Source: Chondrosia reniformis (lineage: Eukaryota; Porifera; Demospongiae; Chondrillida; Chondrillidae). Taken from it: a DNA stretch of 64,000 nt. Both the position numbers and the translations under genes were made by a program. Within the stretch, counting starts at the first letter, position 1. The number at the start of each line of letters is the position of its first letter. Positions 1 through 11,324 of the stretch are shown in pieces. The DNA is taken from assembly GCA_947172415.1 (NCBI GenBank), contig OX359198.1, forward strand, positions 1,953,401-2,017,400. The letters run 5' to 3'. The notes below the pieces were generated by a model. That model was not told where the DNA came from and did no database searches. It saw only the letters and a program-made list of their open reading frames with translations.

Positions 1-160
1 TCTAAAATATTGGTAGTTTATCCTATACAGCTCCACACTTAGTGATGACCCCTAAATTATCTAAGTACGTACGTGCAGGATACTGGAGCTTTAAAATTTG
101 TATCCCAGTCTATTAGATAAAGTTCTATTCTTTGATTGCAATCCCTTCATTTTCTTTCAG

Positions 161-325
161 AGTCAACAGATGTACTTTGTGTCAGAGAGTGCTCTCTACG
201 AACTCTTCAAGTATTCTTCTAAATTCAGTTTAGACCTCATTGAAGCTTTAGAGGAGGAAGGATTGACCAATTTAGCTCAAAACTTTGAACAGCTGAAGGA
301 GTCCCTTGACCCTCCACCAAAGTAG
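161..325 (+). CDS. Plexin, last coding exon (3' end of an upstream gene)
   Basis: This is the terminal exon of a plexin-like gene whose body lies upstream of the window. A pyrimidine-rich acceptor (tttctttcag) precedes 55 codons ending in TAG. The peptide begins [16 protein letters not shown] and ends ESLDPPPK. It is nearly identical to the last exon of the longer plexin fragment at 7819-10031, which identifies it. In plexins this segment is the C-terminal helical end of the cytoplasmic RasGAP domain, which acts on Rap/Ras-type GTPases inside the cell after semaphorin binding. Bases 1-160 are the preceding intron. I infer that the parent gene upstream is complete; the window cannot show it. 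Confidence 0.75.
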   Translation, partial: SQQMYFVSESALYELFKYSSKFSLDLIEALEEEGLTNLAQNFEQLKESLDPPPK

Positions 326-1676
326 ACTTTTTCTGGGGCTGAAGTGTTACGTAAATTTTTAACATATTGATCGCTTGTTACTAAATTTAATATGTACTTT
401 CTGAAACTCTAGATCATTTGATATGATGTGCCTGAGCAACCTATATGTATGGACAGTAAATGTGTATACTTTCTTTAAACTGTTTATACTCTATTGTAGT
501 TGTTTAGCCAGTACTTGACACTTACTTGTTGTAAACTGATTCCACTTGTGCAGTTTCTTCTTATTGAATTGTGTAGTCATTGAAATTAAAATTCTTCGTA
601 TCCCCTTTGTAACTGAATATCCGTATATCAAGGAAAGCAGATTCTCCTTAGAGATGCGTCGTCTTAATGTAATACTAATAATAATAATATTCAGATGCCT
701 AAGAATAAATATACTATATTCTTTGTCCACTGTGTTCAAAAGGAACATTGAATTTGAACTAATGGTCTTGAACTAAAGTTCCACTCTGGTTATAAACAGT
801 AAAATCATTTCAGACAAATGGTCAGCTTTTTTATCCAAGAACTTTGATTCACTGGGTACCAGTCTCCAAAATTTCTAGTCTTAGTTTTGTTTAAATTCGA
901 GCAAACCTTCTCAAGTAAATTCTAATGACGAATACATACATATGAGTTTTGAAACATATCAAGTCCTATCTCTCACTTACACATTTGCACGTATAGGACG
1001 GTAGTTGGTGTATTGGTGTAATTTCTTTAGAAGGACTCTTAAGCTTGTTGCTGTTGCATATATGTATTATGATACTTACAGACCTTCAAAAGTATACTCT
1101 ACGCTCGAGTTTGAATAAAACATAAGTAAAAAAGATGCCAATCACATACAAGCGTTACCCGAGGAACTGAAAGCCTTGAACCCTTCGCATTTTGCACTAG
1201 TTGTACAACTCACAGCGAGCAATAACTAGTTTCTCAAGATAGCGATATATACGCACCTTTCTTATATACTCTAAAGCTATAGCTAGGGGTCTACTAGAGT
1301 AACCAATCAATAATCGGTCCCTCGTATCTCAAAAACTACGAAAGCTATCAACTTCAAATAAACATCATTACACAGGCCTTTCTGAGAGAACATAGTGTAC
1401 GTAATCAGGAATTTCTATCTCACTGCATCTTTGCGCTAGAGACGTTTGAAGAGGATGGCCGAAAATATCGATTATTACTCTATTAATTATGCAGAAACCC
1501 CGCGAAAACATCAGATTGTCCGCGAAAGAAATCAAATCTGATTGAAGGAAATATTCAGCCACTCATTGCCAAACAGTATATATACCGTACAGTGACTGAT
1601 ATAGGAGGTCAGAGCTTAACAGTAGTTAAATCAGTTACCGATCATTAGAAGAATTGATTTGTAGAATTGAATTATC
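326..1676. other. Intergenic, plexin 3' end to SHANK-like gene
   Basis: This stretch is AT-rich with no convincing coding potential. It is repeated at 10032-11324 with small indels, including loss of short ATA tracts, which argues against coding. A TATA-like stretch (gtatatata) at about 1576, roughly 100 bp upstream of the next start codon, is shortened in the second copy. It probably holds the plexin 3' UTR and the SHANK-like promoter. Confidence 0.5.
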
Positions 1677-4641
1677 ATGGAACTGCTTAAAACTATTAAG
1701 AGACATGTACCAGGAAGGAAAATGTTTGTATACGTGCCTATCCTAAAAAGAACGGTATGTGATGGAAATTTTCAGACCTATCTCCTCTCATTCTTTTCTA
1801 TTCTGTTATTAGAATGCATGTTTTCTGGTCCAATAAATGAAACCATATCTGTATATGCATACAGGAAATTCTTCACGCAAACGGGACGAAGCGGGTGGCT
1901 GAATCAAAGAAACTCTTCGCTTTAAAGTTGAATAACAAATACAAAACGGTACGTTGCCTATATAACTCCACATCCTCTATACGTCTATAATAGAGTTTAG
2001 TTCCTGCATATTCACTATTATTGTCAAGATTTCTTTAATTTCTTTCCTAAGTATTATAGTATTACAGTATTTCGCTCTAAGACGAGCTCATCAAAACTAA
2101 TATATACTGCTAATTAATCGCAATTAAATGGAATATGTATATATTCCTCTGTAGACCATATTTGAGGACCAAAATTTTGCTTTCTATAAGCAAAATTCAG
2201 AAAATGGTTTCAAAGGAAAATACCTGGATGAAGAAATAACATGGAAAGAACATCTTACTGATAATACCAACACTTTAGAGGTGTGTATTTTAAAATTATA
2301 TCTCTTAAAAACATGCATCCATCTCCACATTATATATTACACAGTTCAGTCTAATTGAACGGACCAGACGTACCAACCAGTTGACAAGAAAACAAATTTT
2401 TAAGATAAATGATAAATCTTCAAGGAAGAAATTTGCCAGGGCTGTAGAAAGAAACCAGGTCAGCAAAGCTGTAAAAATGCTAAACAAAGGAATGGATCCC
2501 AATTTTGTAACCGAAACAGGAAGTAAGTTTTTATACATATTGATATCTGCATGCTCGGAAGTTCCCTACAAAAATAATCATTCATGATTATTTAATGCTC
2601 CACTGCATTCAGATACTCCACTTGGTATTGCTTGTGAGAATAAAGGAACAGATGACATGATCCTCGAGTTGATAAGGAATGGAGCCAGTTTTCATTTCAG
2701 AGGAAAAGATGGCCTAACTCCATTGCACAGAGCAGCAATGTGTGCAAATTATAAGGCAATGTTAACTCTTCTTCGTGCAGGAGCTTCTCCAAACTACAGA
2801 GATGCCAAAGTACACACACACACACACACAAACACACCCATACACACATATATATATACCTTCACTGAAATTATATATATAGACACTGTGCATTTGTTTA
2901 TATATGTACAGTAAAACATTTGAGTTATTTAGGCTATATATACAGTGCCTTTGGGTCAGTTGTCCAGACCATAAATCGCAATTGATTGATAATTGTAAAA
3001 GGTTATATGGTGAAGTCATTCTAGTGGGAAAGTTTATTCAAATGGTAGTCGCGAGTTACCGATTGCAACGTCCCGTCTGGAAAACCGACCCAAAAAATAC
3101 AATATATGGATTCCCCTAGCATGCAGACTTTTGTAATTTGTAATGGTTCATCTTTATAGTCTTATATAGTCTAAAGACTATAAACTAGATGCATGAACCA
3201 TGTCAAAAATTATGTAACTTTATGTATATATACATGTTGACTTAGATATACACATAATGCTTGTATCTCTTGGACATACCTATAGGGACTTACTCCTGTG
3301 TATTACTCTGTGGCCACATCAGATCCATTTCCCTGCTGGGTCCTTTTGAACTGTTCTCCTTATCGCTGTGACGTGGATGCTGCAAAATCCTCTGCTGGTG
3401 AAACTGCACTCCTTCTTGCTGCCCAGAAGGGCCATCTTCTTCAAGTGAAAATGTTGGCAGAATATGGAGCTGATGTTAACGCACCAATTGAAAAATGCAA
3501 GGGCTTGACGCTGTATCACATAGCAGTGTTGAGTGGAAACACGGAGTTGGCAAAGGTAAGATGCATATAAATATACATTGTATACCTGTATTATTATTTT
3601 GTATATCAATAGACAATTGCAAGTGTATATATATAGGGCATGTGCAATATAAACGAACAGTACATATGCATGTCACATATTGACTTTTTGTAAATGTTTA
3701 TCTGTAGATTTTATTGGAAAATGGAGCTAACATAGACTGTGCAAATATTGAGAATGTTTCTCGCAGATATATCAACTCACCATTTAAGTTGATGTTCAAA
3801 ATTCATAAGTCAGGTTAGTATGGATAGGTAATCTATAGTATATTACAATTTATGAGCAACAAAGAACATAATGAGATTGAGCATATGCATGCAGGCATGC
3901 ATACACTGTAATTATTCAGGCAGTATATATATTCATAATTTAAAATATTATATATTGTTATTAAATTGCTTACTTCTCTAATCTGTAGATTCAAAGTCCA
4001 ACCACCAGTCTCATGATCACATGACTCCCCTTTCACCAGAACAACCTCCTTCTGTGTTAGATGAAGTAATTAAATTAAGCTTTTCATTGTCTTCGATTGA
4101 GTCTTGTGACTCGTTTGAATCTTGTGACACACTTGAGGCAGAAGAAACAGAAATTCCCTCTGTAATAGGACCATCTGAAAGGGACTCTACAACACACCTG
4201 CACAGCACTAGAATACCTCAATGTAACTTGCCATCAAGCACTACTTCAAACTCTCCTTCTTCTGTACATGTGTCAAGTGACTCTGATCAGAGGGATTGTG
4301 TTACCAGTCACCAGTTTCATGATGAGGGTATTGCATCTGCACTAGCCAGCAAGGAATCTGTCGGTTCTAGTCGGATTAATAGTTGGGCCATCCACCAATT
4401 GAAGGCATTATTGGGTCAGGGTTCAACCTCAACCAAACTTTTCAACTTGGAGAGATCTCGATCAAGCCCAAACTTTTGCTCAGGTTATGATAAACTTGAA
4501 CATGATGCAGCAGAGTTTGTAAAGTTCAAAGCTAATTCTAAAGTCTTTTTGCAATTGCAGTCACAGTGTAAACTATTTTGGAATGCTTGCTCCCAATTTG
4601 ACAGTGTTTTGTCGAGTGTAGCTTGTACTATGGTGTATTGA
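1677..4641 (+). CDS. SHANK-like N-terminal protein (SPN + ankyrin repeats), copy 1
   Basis: Eight exons: 1677-1754, 1865-1948, 2155-2280, 2345-2522, 2613-2809, 3286-3555, 3708-3813, 3989-4641. All introns are GT-AG and the phases agree, giving 563 residues. Residues about 10-110 resemble the SHANK/ProSAP N-terminal (SPN) domain, a Ras-association-like fold. Note GFKGKYLDEE, where human SHANKs have a GKFLDEE motif. Residues about 110-345 hold ankyrin repeats very like those of SHANK: LNKGMDPNF, DGLTPLHRAA, RAGASPNYRD, GLTPVYYSVA, EYGADVNAP. The last 215 residues are Ser/Glu-rich and low in complexity. There is no SH3, PDZ, Pro-rich or SAM region, so this is only the front part of a SHANK. Human SHANK SPN binds GTP-loaded Ras/Rap and folds onto the ankyrin repeats; the same role here is an inference. 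The protein lacks a signal peptide or membrane helix and is probably cytoplasmic. Confidence 0.85.
2941..3104. mobile_element. MITE in intron 5 of SHANK-like copy 1
   Basis: An approximately 165 bp non-coding element begins tacagtgcctttgggtcagt and ends with the inverse, gacccaaaaaatac. The same element sits at equivalent positions in the other SHANK-like copies (about 12612-12775, 22723-22878, 41703-41860), so it was present before the duplications. A better preserved relative lies at 8236-8400. Confidence 0.7.
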
Positions 4642-5598
4642 TTACATATTTATTATAATTTTTATGACTAGTAATATTAATATTAATTTTAATTTGGGTT
4701 TGTGATAATTATATTGTACATATGCAGTTGTTCATAAATGAATGTGAAATACATTATATTGTGTATAAACTCTCCAGAATAATTACCAACAAATAACTTT
4801 TTCACTTGTATTTTTTATTATAACAATCTAAACTGATCATGATCGAATACATGTATAAGCCATATTATGAAACGAGAAAAGTCATATTATATCAGTAATT
4901 ATAATAAATGAAGTGAAATGATTAATGCAGCGAAGGAAAAACCATATACCTAATTAAGTGCTCATCTATTTGAGAGGTAGTTAAGTCCGGTGGAGATCAT
5001 CACTGTAGTCACATGTTGGGTTAATGAAAGCATGACCTTGAGACACATTATCGCCGAGTCAATCAATGAGAAGGAGACTTTGCACTTGACAGAGCATTTC
5101 TTCATTCCATTTCTATTTCCATTCCACTTTGAGTTGATTATCTTCTCAAGTCATCTAATTAAATATGGACCATTTTCACATGTACATACATGTATGCGAA
5201 ACGGTAGGCAGTTTGAACACAGTCATAGACCCGATTTCTTACAGGAACAGTTAAGGCAGCGACCGCTACCTTTATACATCCGCAATAATATGGCATTATC
5301 CATGCATATTGGAGGCAATCACGCCGGCGGCCTCACAACGCGGTCGGCCATTTTCTGTCATTTTTCGCATAATTTGCATGTATGTTTTTTTAACTCCTAC
5401 AATAATCTACAAGGAATGAAACTTGATTTATATCCGCCAATCAGAGAGCTCCATGTTAGCTTGAACCGTATATCTGCAATTACATGTACATGGTGTATGG
5501 TCGGCGACTGAGGAATTCTGAATATATATTTGATCTGAACTATCTATAGCTACTATTTAGTAGACTTGGAGTGGTATAATATAACAGTTTCATGAAAA
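4642..5598. other. Intergenic, SHANK-like to two-helix gene
   Basis: This is AT-rich non-coding sequence that probably holds the SHANK-like 3' UTR and the promoter of the next gene. An open frame at 4990-5511 looks long, but the duplicate at 14311-15232 carries indels that shift it, so I do not call a protein. Confidence 0.5.
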
Positions 5599-6441
5599 AT
5601 GGATCGTTCTTTGCAATACAGGATGGAGAGTTGGGAACAACTGTCTGTCAGTGCAGCTGGAATGCTAATTGACAAGTGTCTCTTCAATCCTGTCAGTGTA
5701 GCGATATTACTTTCAATTAGTTATTTCACGTTGTACTCAATGAAATCAAGTTTGAAAGGATTGACTATGGGAGTGTTCATTAAGACAGTAATTATATTTT
5801 TTATTACAGCAATTGTATTGATTATGGCGATCCCGACTCTACATTTAGCAACAGACCGTGTGATATTTCGTCCCCATCCAACGTGTACAATCTTCTATAA
5901 TCCTTGCAGATACGTTTGCGCTATTTTGGGAGACTATGGAAATCAAAGGAACTACGTAACTGAATGGCAAAACTGCAGCAAAGCCGACCCAAGAATTAAT
6001 GAAGCCGAACAATTTTATATTGTATCCACATGGATACCATCTCCAGATCATTTTAGGACAAAGAATCGCGTTTGGTTTGTACCAGACGGTAATCGTTCTA
6101 AAGGTTATTGGTTATCAAGCGACTATTGTGTACGTGCTAGTAGTGCTGTCATCAAAGATCAATATTATCGCGTAACATTTTACAGCTTAAATGGTACTGA
6201 ACTAATACTCCAGGATACCGGATTAATGGAAACAGCAGTTTTAGAGCCGTTCTATTTTGGATGGTATCTGATAAGTAATTGTAGAACTGAATTACATCGA
6301 TGGATTTGGTCATCGGCATGTAAGATTGGCTACGTGTCAACCAAATACATAAGACTTCCGCAATATTCTAGAATTTTACTGCTTGAAGATAGCAGTAAAG
6401 AAAAAGAAAAAGAAAAAAATCTATGCACAGAACTCAATTGA
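5599..6441 (+). CDS. Unrecognised two-helix membrane glycoprotein, copy 1
   Basis: An intronless gene of 280 codons starts in a good context (gaaaaATGG). I do not recognise the family. Two hydrophobic helices lie at residues 31-49 and 57-83. They are followed by a region of about 175 residues rich in Trp, Tyr and Cys (C96, C103, C107, C126, C177, C228, C241), with three N-glycosylation sequons at N125, N165 and N198. The sequons suggest this domain is luminal or extracellular. With two helices the short N-terminus would then also face outside. The tail is basic and charged (KEKEKEK). Two close relatives exist, at 15233-16075 and, inverted, at 36039-36854. It lies about 960 bp downstream of the SHANK-like gene and was duplicated with it. 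No function is assigned. Confidence 0.7.
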   Translation: MDRSLQYRMESWEQLSVSAAGMLIDKCLFNPVSVAILLSISYFTLYSMKSSLKGLTMGVFIKTVIIFFITAIVLIMAIPTLHLATDRVIFRPHPTCTIFYNPCRYVCAILGDYGNQRNYVTEWQNCSKADPRINEAEQFYIVSTWIPSPDHFRTKNRVWFVPDGNRSKGYWLSSDYCVRASSAVIKDQYYRVTFYSLNGTELILQDTGLMETAVLEPFYFGWYLISNCRTELHRWIWSSACKIGYVSTKYIRLPQYSRILLLEDSSKEKEKEKNLCTELN

Positions 6442-7320
6442 ACTGTATAGCTAGGCAGAGTCCAAACTATAATAGTGCATGCATGCTCAACTGTTATTTA
6501 AAGTAAACTTTAATTGTAATATAGTCTACGTCATTTATCAATGCAACACTAGTATATATTCTTGCCAGATGGTAAACATAGATGAATCACCTGTCATTCA
6601 AATTCACTGTGTCCGAAATTTCACCCCTAGCTGCTCCCATTTCTTATATTCTTTCACACCTCTGTATATTGATTATTTGAGTGTCAGCTTTTCAAAATAA
6701 ATTTACAGTATCACAAAAGGTTAAGTTTAAGCTTTGATGCTTTATGTACTCTAAGAAAAGGTCAAAGTTCAAAGTGTCATATATAAGGGTCATATTGAGA
6801 AAAGGTTTTTGTTGTATCTTTTGAAAATTAACACCTTTAACAGAAGCCAGCTGACTTATAACTTATACATGTCAATTCAAGCGGATAGGTATAGATGTGT
6901 GGTGTCTATATATATAGTTGGGAGAACACATAGAGGCCTAGGGCAACACTTAGGTCACAATCATTTATGTAACACTCACAGGATCAAATTTCAGGTTTCA
7001 CACTCACAGGATCAAATTTCAGGTTTCATATGGCATGAAATCTATTTGAAACTTTTGAAAAACCAGGTTTCAAAGGGTGCTCTAACAGTTTAATTTCACT
7101 GGTTTAAAGTTTTTAACAGCCCCCTTTCTGAGTTTTTAAATACATGCTTTCATACTTTTTGAAACCTGACAGTTCATAGAGTTTCAACTAGGTTTCATGC
7201 CTTCTGAAACCTGAGATTTGATCCTGTGACTGTAAACCGGCTGCCCATGTGATAGTAAATGACCTCGCTCTGCCAACCAATAAGTATACCAAATTAAACC
7301 TATATGCCAGTTGTTTGTTT
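6442..7320. other. Intergenic with inverted-repeat element
   Basis: The first several hundred bases match, in reverse, the flank of the two-helix gene copy near 35640-36000 and 37140-37660, so this flank was duplicated with that gene. The second part holds the inverted repeat listed separately. No gene is seen. Confidence 0.5.
6973..7232. repeat. Inverted-repeat element (MITE-like)
   Basis: The left end is cactcacaggatcaaatttc, repeated twice in tandem. The right end is the inverse, gagatttgatcctgtgact. Several inner blocks built on aggtttca/tgaaacct face each other. A relative lies at 37601-37898, interrupted there by extra sequence. It is non-coding and behaves like a small foldback transposon. 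Confidence 0.6.
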
Positions 7321-7626
7321 CTCACAGATATATCAACTCACCATTTAAATTGATGTTAAGTCAGGTTAGTATGGATAGGTAATCTATGGTGTATATATTA
7401 CAATTGATGAACATATGAAATACTTTATAATGAGATTGCAGGCATGCATGCATACACTGTAATTATACAGGCAGTATAATAATTATATATTCATAGGGAT
7501 ATAAGTTAAAATATAGCTCTCTTATAAGGGCTCTCTATAATTGCTTACTTCTCTAATCTGTATATAGATTCAAAGTCCTACTACCAATCTCATGATCACA
7601 TGACTCCCCTTTCACCAGAACAACCT
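7321..7626 (+). pseudogene. SHANK-like relic (exon 7 tail, intron 7, exon 8 head)
   Basis: Sequence matching the end of exon 7, all of intron 7 and the first codons of exon 8 of the SHANK-like gene (through the SPEQ codons) is stranded here. The exon 7 part has lost about 10 bases, which breaks the frame. The match stops abruptly at about 7627, where plexin intron sequence begins. This is a duplication breakpoint joining two genes, not a working exon. Confidence 0.75.
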
Positions 7627-7818
7627 GATGTTTTTGAGTATTATTACATACTGTACATGTGTTTTCATTATCACTGCAATTAGTATTCATAGTCTCTGGA
7701 GTCTATTGAACCAATATCTTGGATCCTTTTTGGGCTTCCGAGGGGGAGGGGGTATTTTTCTTATACAAGGACAGAGTAAGGAGTGTTGTGTTTTATCTAA
7801 TTTCCTTCTCACTTGCAG

Positions 7819-10031
7819 CGTATCTTACAGAGTTATGTTGACGATCTCTTCATGTCAATCTTCACAATACCAAGAGGAAAATCTCTACCAAAGGCTATCA
7901 AATATTTGTTTGATTTTCTGGATTTGCAAGCTGCTGAACTCTCTCAGAATGACCCAGATGTACTACATACATGGAAGACAAACAGGTTGGTGCAGTTGCA
8001 GATCTCCTCCCAGCTTTGTTGCTAGTAGTGATGATATGCGTACATAAAACTTCTTATATTATTAAATTCTGTATATGGCTCGGTGGAGAAGAAGTAGAAG
8101 AGAAAACACTCTTGTATCTTCATCCAAAGCTTTAATTACATATTAGCCTTTTACTCAAGAATAGGTGTTAGTAGCCTTTTAGTGTATAATCTAAATATAC
8201 ATACTCTACATATACGTACTGTACATATATACATATACAGTACTTTTTGGGTCGGTTGTCCAGACCAGACATTGCAATCAGTAATCAGTAAGCACTTGTG
8301 ACTACCATTTGAACAAACTTCCTACTAGAATAACGTCACCATGCAGTGATCACCTTTTTACCAATTACCAATTGCAACAACTGACCCAAAAAGTACTGTA
8401 TATACGTACATACGTAGTTTTATTTCATTATTGTACGTAGTTGTATCTACCTATCTGATTTAATAAGCTTACATTATTGTGTATGGTACTTGATGATTCG
8501 GCCTTCTTCTGGTGCTTGTACATAAATTCCTATCAAGAGTTATTTTACTGTTTAGTATATGTACACTACATGTACGTTTGTGTAATAGTGAGCTATGTAG
8601 TTATGCTACATACGGATAATACCTCCTATAGTCTTCCCCTTCGTTTCTGGGTGAACATTATCAAGAACCCTGAATTTGTGTTTGACATTCACAAGTCTGC
8701 CACAGTGGATGGGTGTTTAACTGTTGTAGCTCAAGCCTACATCGATGGAACCTCCACAAGTGATTTGCAGTACAATAAGGACACTCCTTCTGCTAGACTG
8801 CTCTATGTTAATGAAGTCAAGGCCTACAAGAAGAGAATTAATGAGTAAGTAACAGAAAAGTGTATTTACCTAGCTTATCACAATAAATGGATATCTATTT
8901 GTTTGTTACACGTACAATCTACGTCTATATAACCAACCTGACGTCCTATATTAGGAAGTGTATGTATGTATAATGTATTTCTAGTTAATTTCTTCCTTTT
9001 CTGTGAGATTCTGACTTAAAGCTGTTCACTTTTAGCTATTACGATGCTATTTATTAGAATGGTCTTGAATCCAATATTTAAACATATGTATGAAATAGCT
9101 TGTATGACATTGTGCTAATTTAAAATTGAATGTCGATAATTTGAACACACTGGACCTAAAAAAATTTACTGTAAATGTAAATTGGCGGTATTATTCAAAT
9201 TAACCACTCATTGTGTAGGCAAATGACACTGTATTGAAATTTGAGAATGTTCGTATAAAGCTTGAAGATTGCACTGTATTCAAATCTCTACTCTAGAAAA
9301 GCTGCATTCTCACTGTTAACTGTTAATTGTTGACTTACTCTTTTTTTCATTTTTTTTCATTTTCAGTTACTACAGTAACATTCAAGCATTGCCCAAGACA
9401 AATGAGTATGAGATGTCTGCGTACTTAAAGGAAATGTCACAGGTAATACAGGTACATATTATAATGCATATCAATTCACTTGAAGAGGAATAACTGTAAG
9501 TACATACGTACGTATACATAGGCTTCATAATAGTGTCCCTCACAAGTTGAAGACTGTAGATGCATATAGGCAAATTGGAAAGGTTCCTGATTCCTACAGT
9601 TTAATCCATGGGAATGTTTCTTGTAATAAAATGCACTGATAGAGTTTAAAATTACTGTTACAACAAGGAAAGAGCTTTAATGAATTTAACAAGTTCATTT
9701 GTAAGCTCTAAAATATTGGTAGTTTATCCTATACAGCTCCACACTTAGTGATGACCCCTAAATTATCTAAGTATGGACGTGCAGGATACTGGAGCTTTAA
9801 AATTTGTATCCCTGTCTATTAGATAAAGTTCTATTCTTTGAATGCAATCCTTTTATTTTCTTTCAGAGTCAACAGATGTACTTTGTGTCAGAGAGTGCTC
9901 TCTACGAACTCTTCAAGTATTCTTCTAAATTCAGTTTAGACCTCATTGAAGCTTTAGAGGAGGAAGGATTGACCAATTTAGCTCAAAACTTTGAACAGCT
10001 GAAGGAATCCCTAGACCCTCCACCAAAGTAG
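7819..10031 (+). CDS. Plexin cytoplasmic RasGAP C-terminal part, 5'-truncated duplicate
   Basis: Four exons, 7819-7985, 8632-8844, 9367-9442 and 9867-10031, join in frame to encode 206 residues. The product matches the C-terminal plexin RasGAP region closely: [25 protein letters not shown], then [20 protein letters not shown] and [13 protein letters not shown]. The LPLRFW motif carries an arginine of the second RasGAP segment. Everything N-terminal (Sema, PSI, IPT, transmembrane, first GAP segment, Rho-binding insert) is missing. Upstream of 7819 the sequence runs into the SHANK-like relic at 7627. No start codon or promoter is evident. Frames and splice sites are intact, so it may be a recent partial duplicate that is transcribed only by read-through. 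A functional truncated GAP fragment is possible but unlikely. Confidence 0.8.
8236..8400. mobile_element. MITE in plexin-fragment intron
   Basis: A 165 bp element has near-perfect terminal inverted repeats: tacagtactttttgggtcgg at the left and gacccaaaaagtactgta at the right. It is the best preserved member of the family also found in intron 5 of the SHANK-like genes. There is no coding capacity. Confidence 0.8.
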
Positions 10032-11324
10032 ACTTTTTCTGGGGCTGAAGTGTTACGTAAATTTTTAACATATTGATCGCTTGTTACTAAATTTAATATG
10101 TACTTTCTGAAACTCTAGATCATTTGATATGATGTGCCTGAGCAACCTATATGTATGGACAGTAAATGTGTATACTTTCTTTAAACTGTTTATACTCTAT
10201 TGTAGTTGTTTAGCCAGTACTTGACACTTACTTGTTGTAAACTGATTCCACTTGTGCAGTTTCTTCTTATTGAATTGTGTATTCATTGAAATTAAAATTC
10301 TTCGTATCCCCTTTGTAACTGAATATACGTATATCAAGGAAAGCAGATTCTCCTTAGAGATGCGTCGTCTTAATATTCAGATGTTTAAGACTAAATATAC
10401 TACATTCTTTGTCCACTGTTTTCAAAAGGAACATTGAATTTAAACTAATGGTCTTGAACTAAAGTTCCACTCTGGTTATAAACAGTAAAATTTCAGACAA
10501 ATGTTCAGTTTTTATCCAAGAACTTTGATTCACTGGGTACCAGTCTCCAATATTTCTAGTTTCTAATGGCGAAAACATACATATGAGTTTTGAAACATAT
10601 AAAGTCCTATCTCTCACTTACACATTTGCACGTATATATAGGACGGGAGTTTGGTGTATTGGTGTAATTTCTTTAGAAGGACTCTTAAGCTTGTTGGTGT
10701 TGCATATATGTATTATGATACTTACGGACCTTCAAAAGTATACTCTACGCTCGAGTTTGAATAAAGCATAAGTAAAAAAGATGCCAATTACATGCAAGTG
10801 TTACCTGAGAAACTGAAAGCCTTGAACCCTTCGCATTTTGCACTAGTTGTACAACTCACAGCGAGCAATATAACTAGTATTTCTCAAGATAGCGATATAT
10901 ACGCACCTTTCTTATATACTCTAAAGCTATAGCTAGGGGTCTACTAGAGTAACCAATCAATAATCGGTCCCTCGTATCTCAAAAACTACGAAAGCTATCA
11001 ACTTCAAATATACATCATTACACAGGCCTTTCTGAGAGAACATAGTGTACGTAATCAGGAATTTCTATCTAACTGCATCTTTGCGCTAGAGACGTTTGAA
11101 GAGGATGGCCGAAAATATCGATTATTACTCTATCAATTATGCAGAACCCCCGCGAAAACATCAGATTGTCCGCGAAATAAATCAAATCTGATTGAAGGAA
11201 AAATTCAGCCACTCATTGCCAAACAGTATACCGTACAGTGAGTGGTATAGGAGGTCAGAGCTTAACAGTAGTTAAATCAGTTACCGATCTCATTAGAAGA
11301 ATTGATTTGTAGAATTGAATTATC
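10032..11324. other. Intergenic, second unit
   Basis: This is the duplicate of 326-1676, non-coding, differing by substitutions and several short indels. I see nothing further in it. Confidence 0.5.

Noticed and set aside
4990-5511. Open frame of 173 codons upstream of the two-helix gene
   Set aside because: The duplicate at about 14662 has frame-shifting indels and a different end, there is no recognisable domain, and the position fits promoter sequence.
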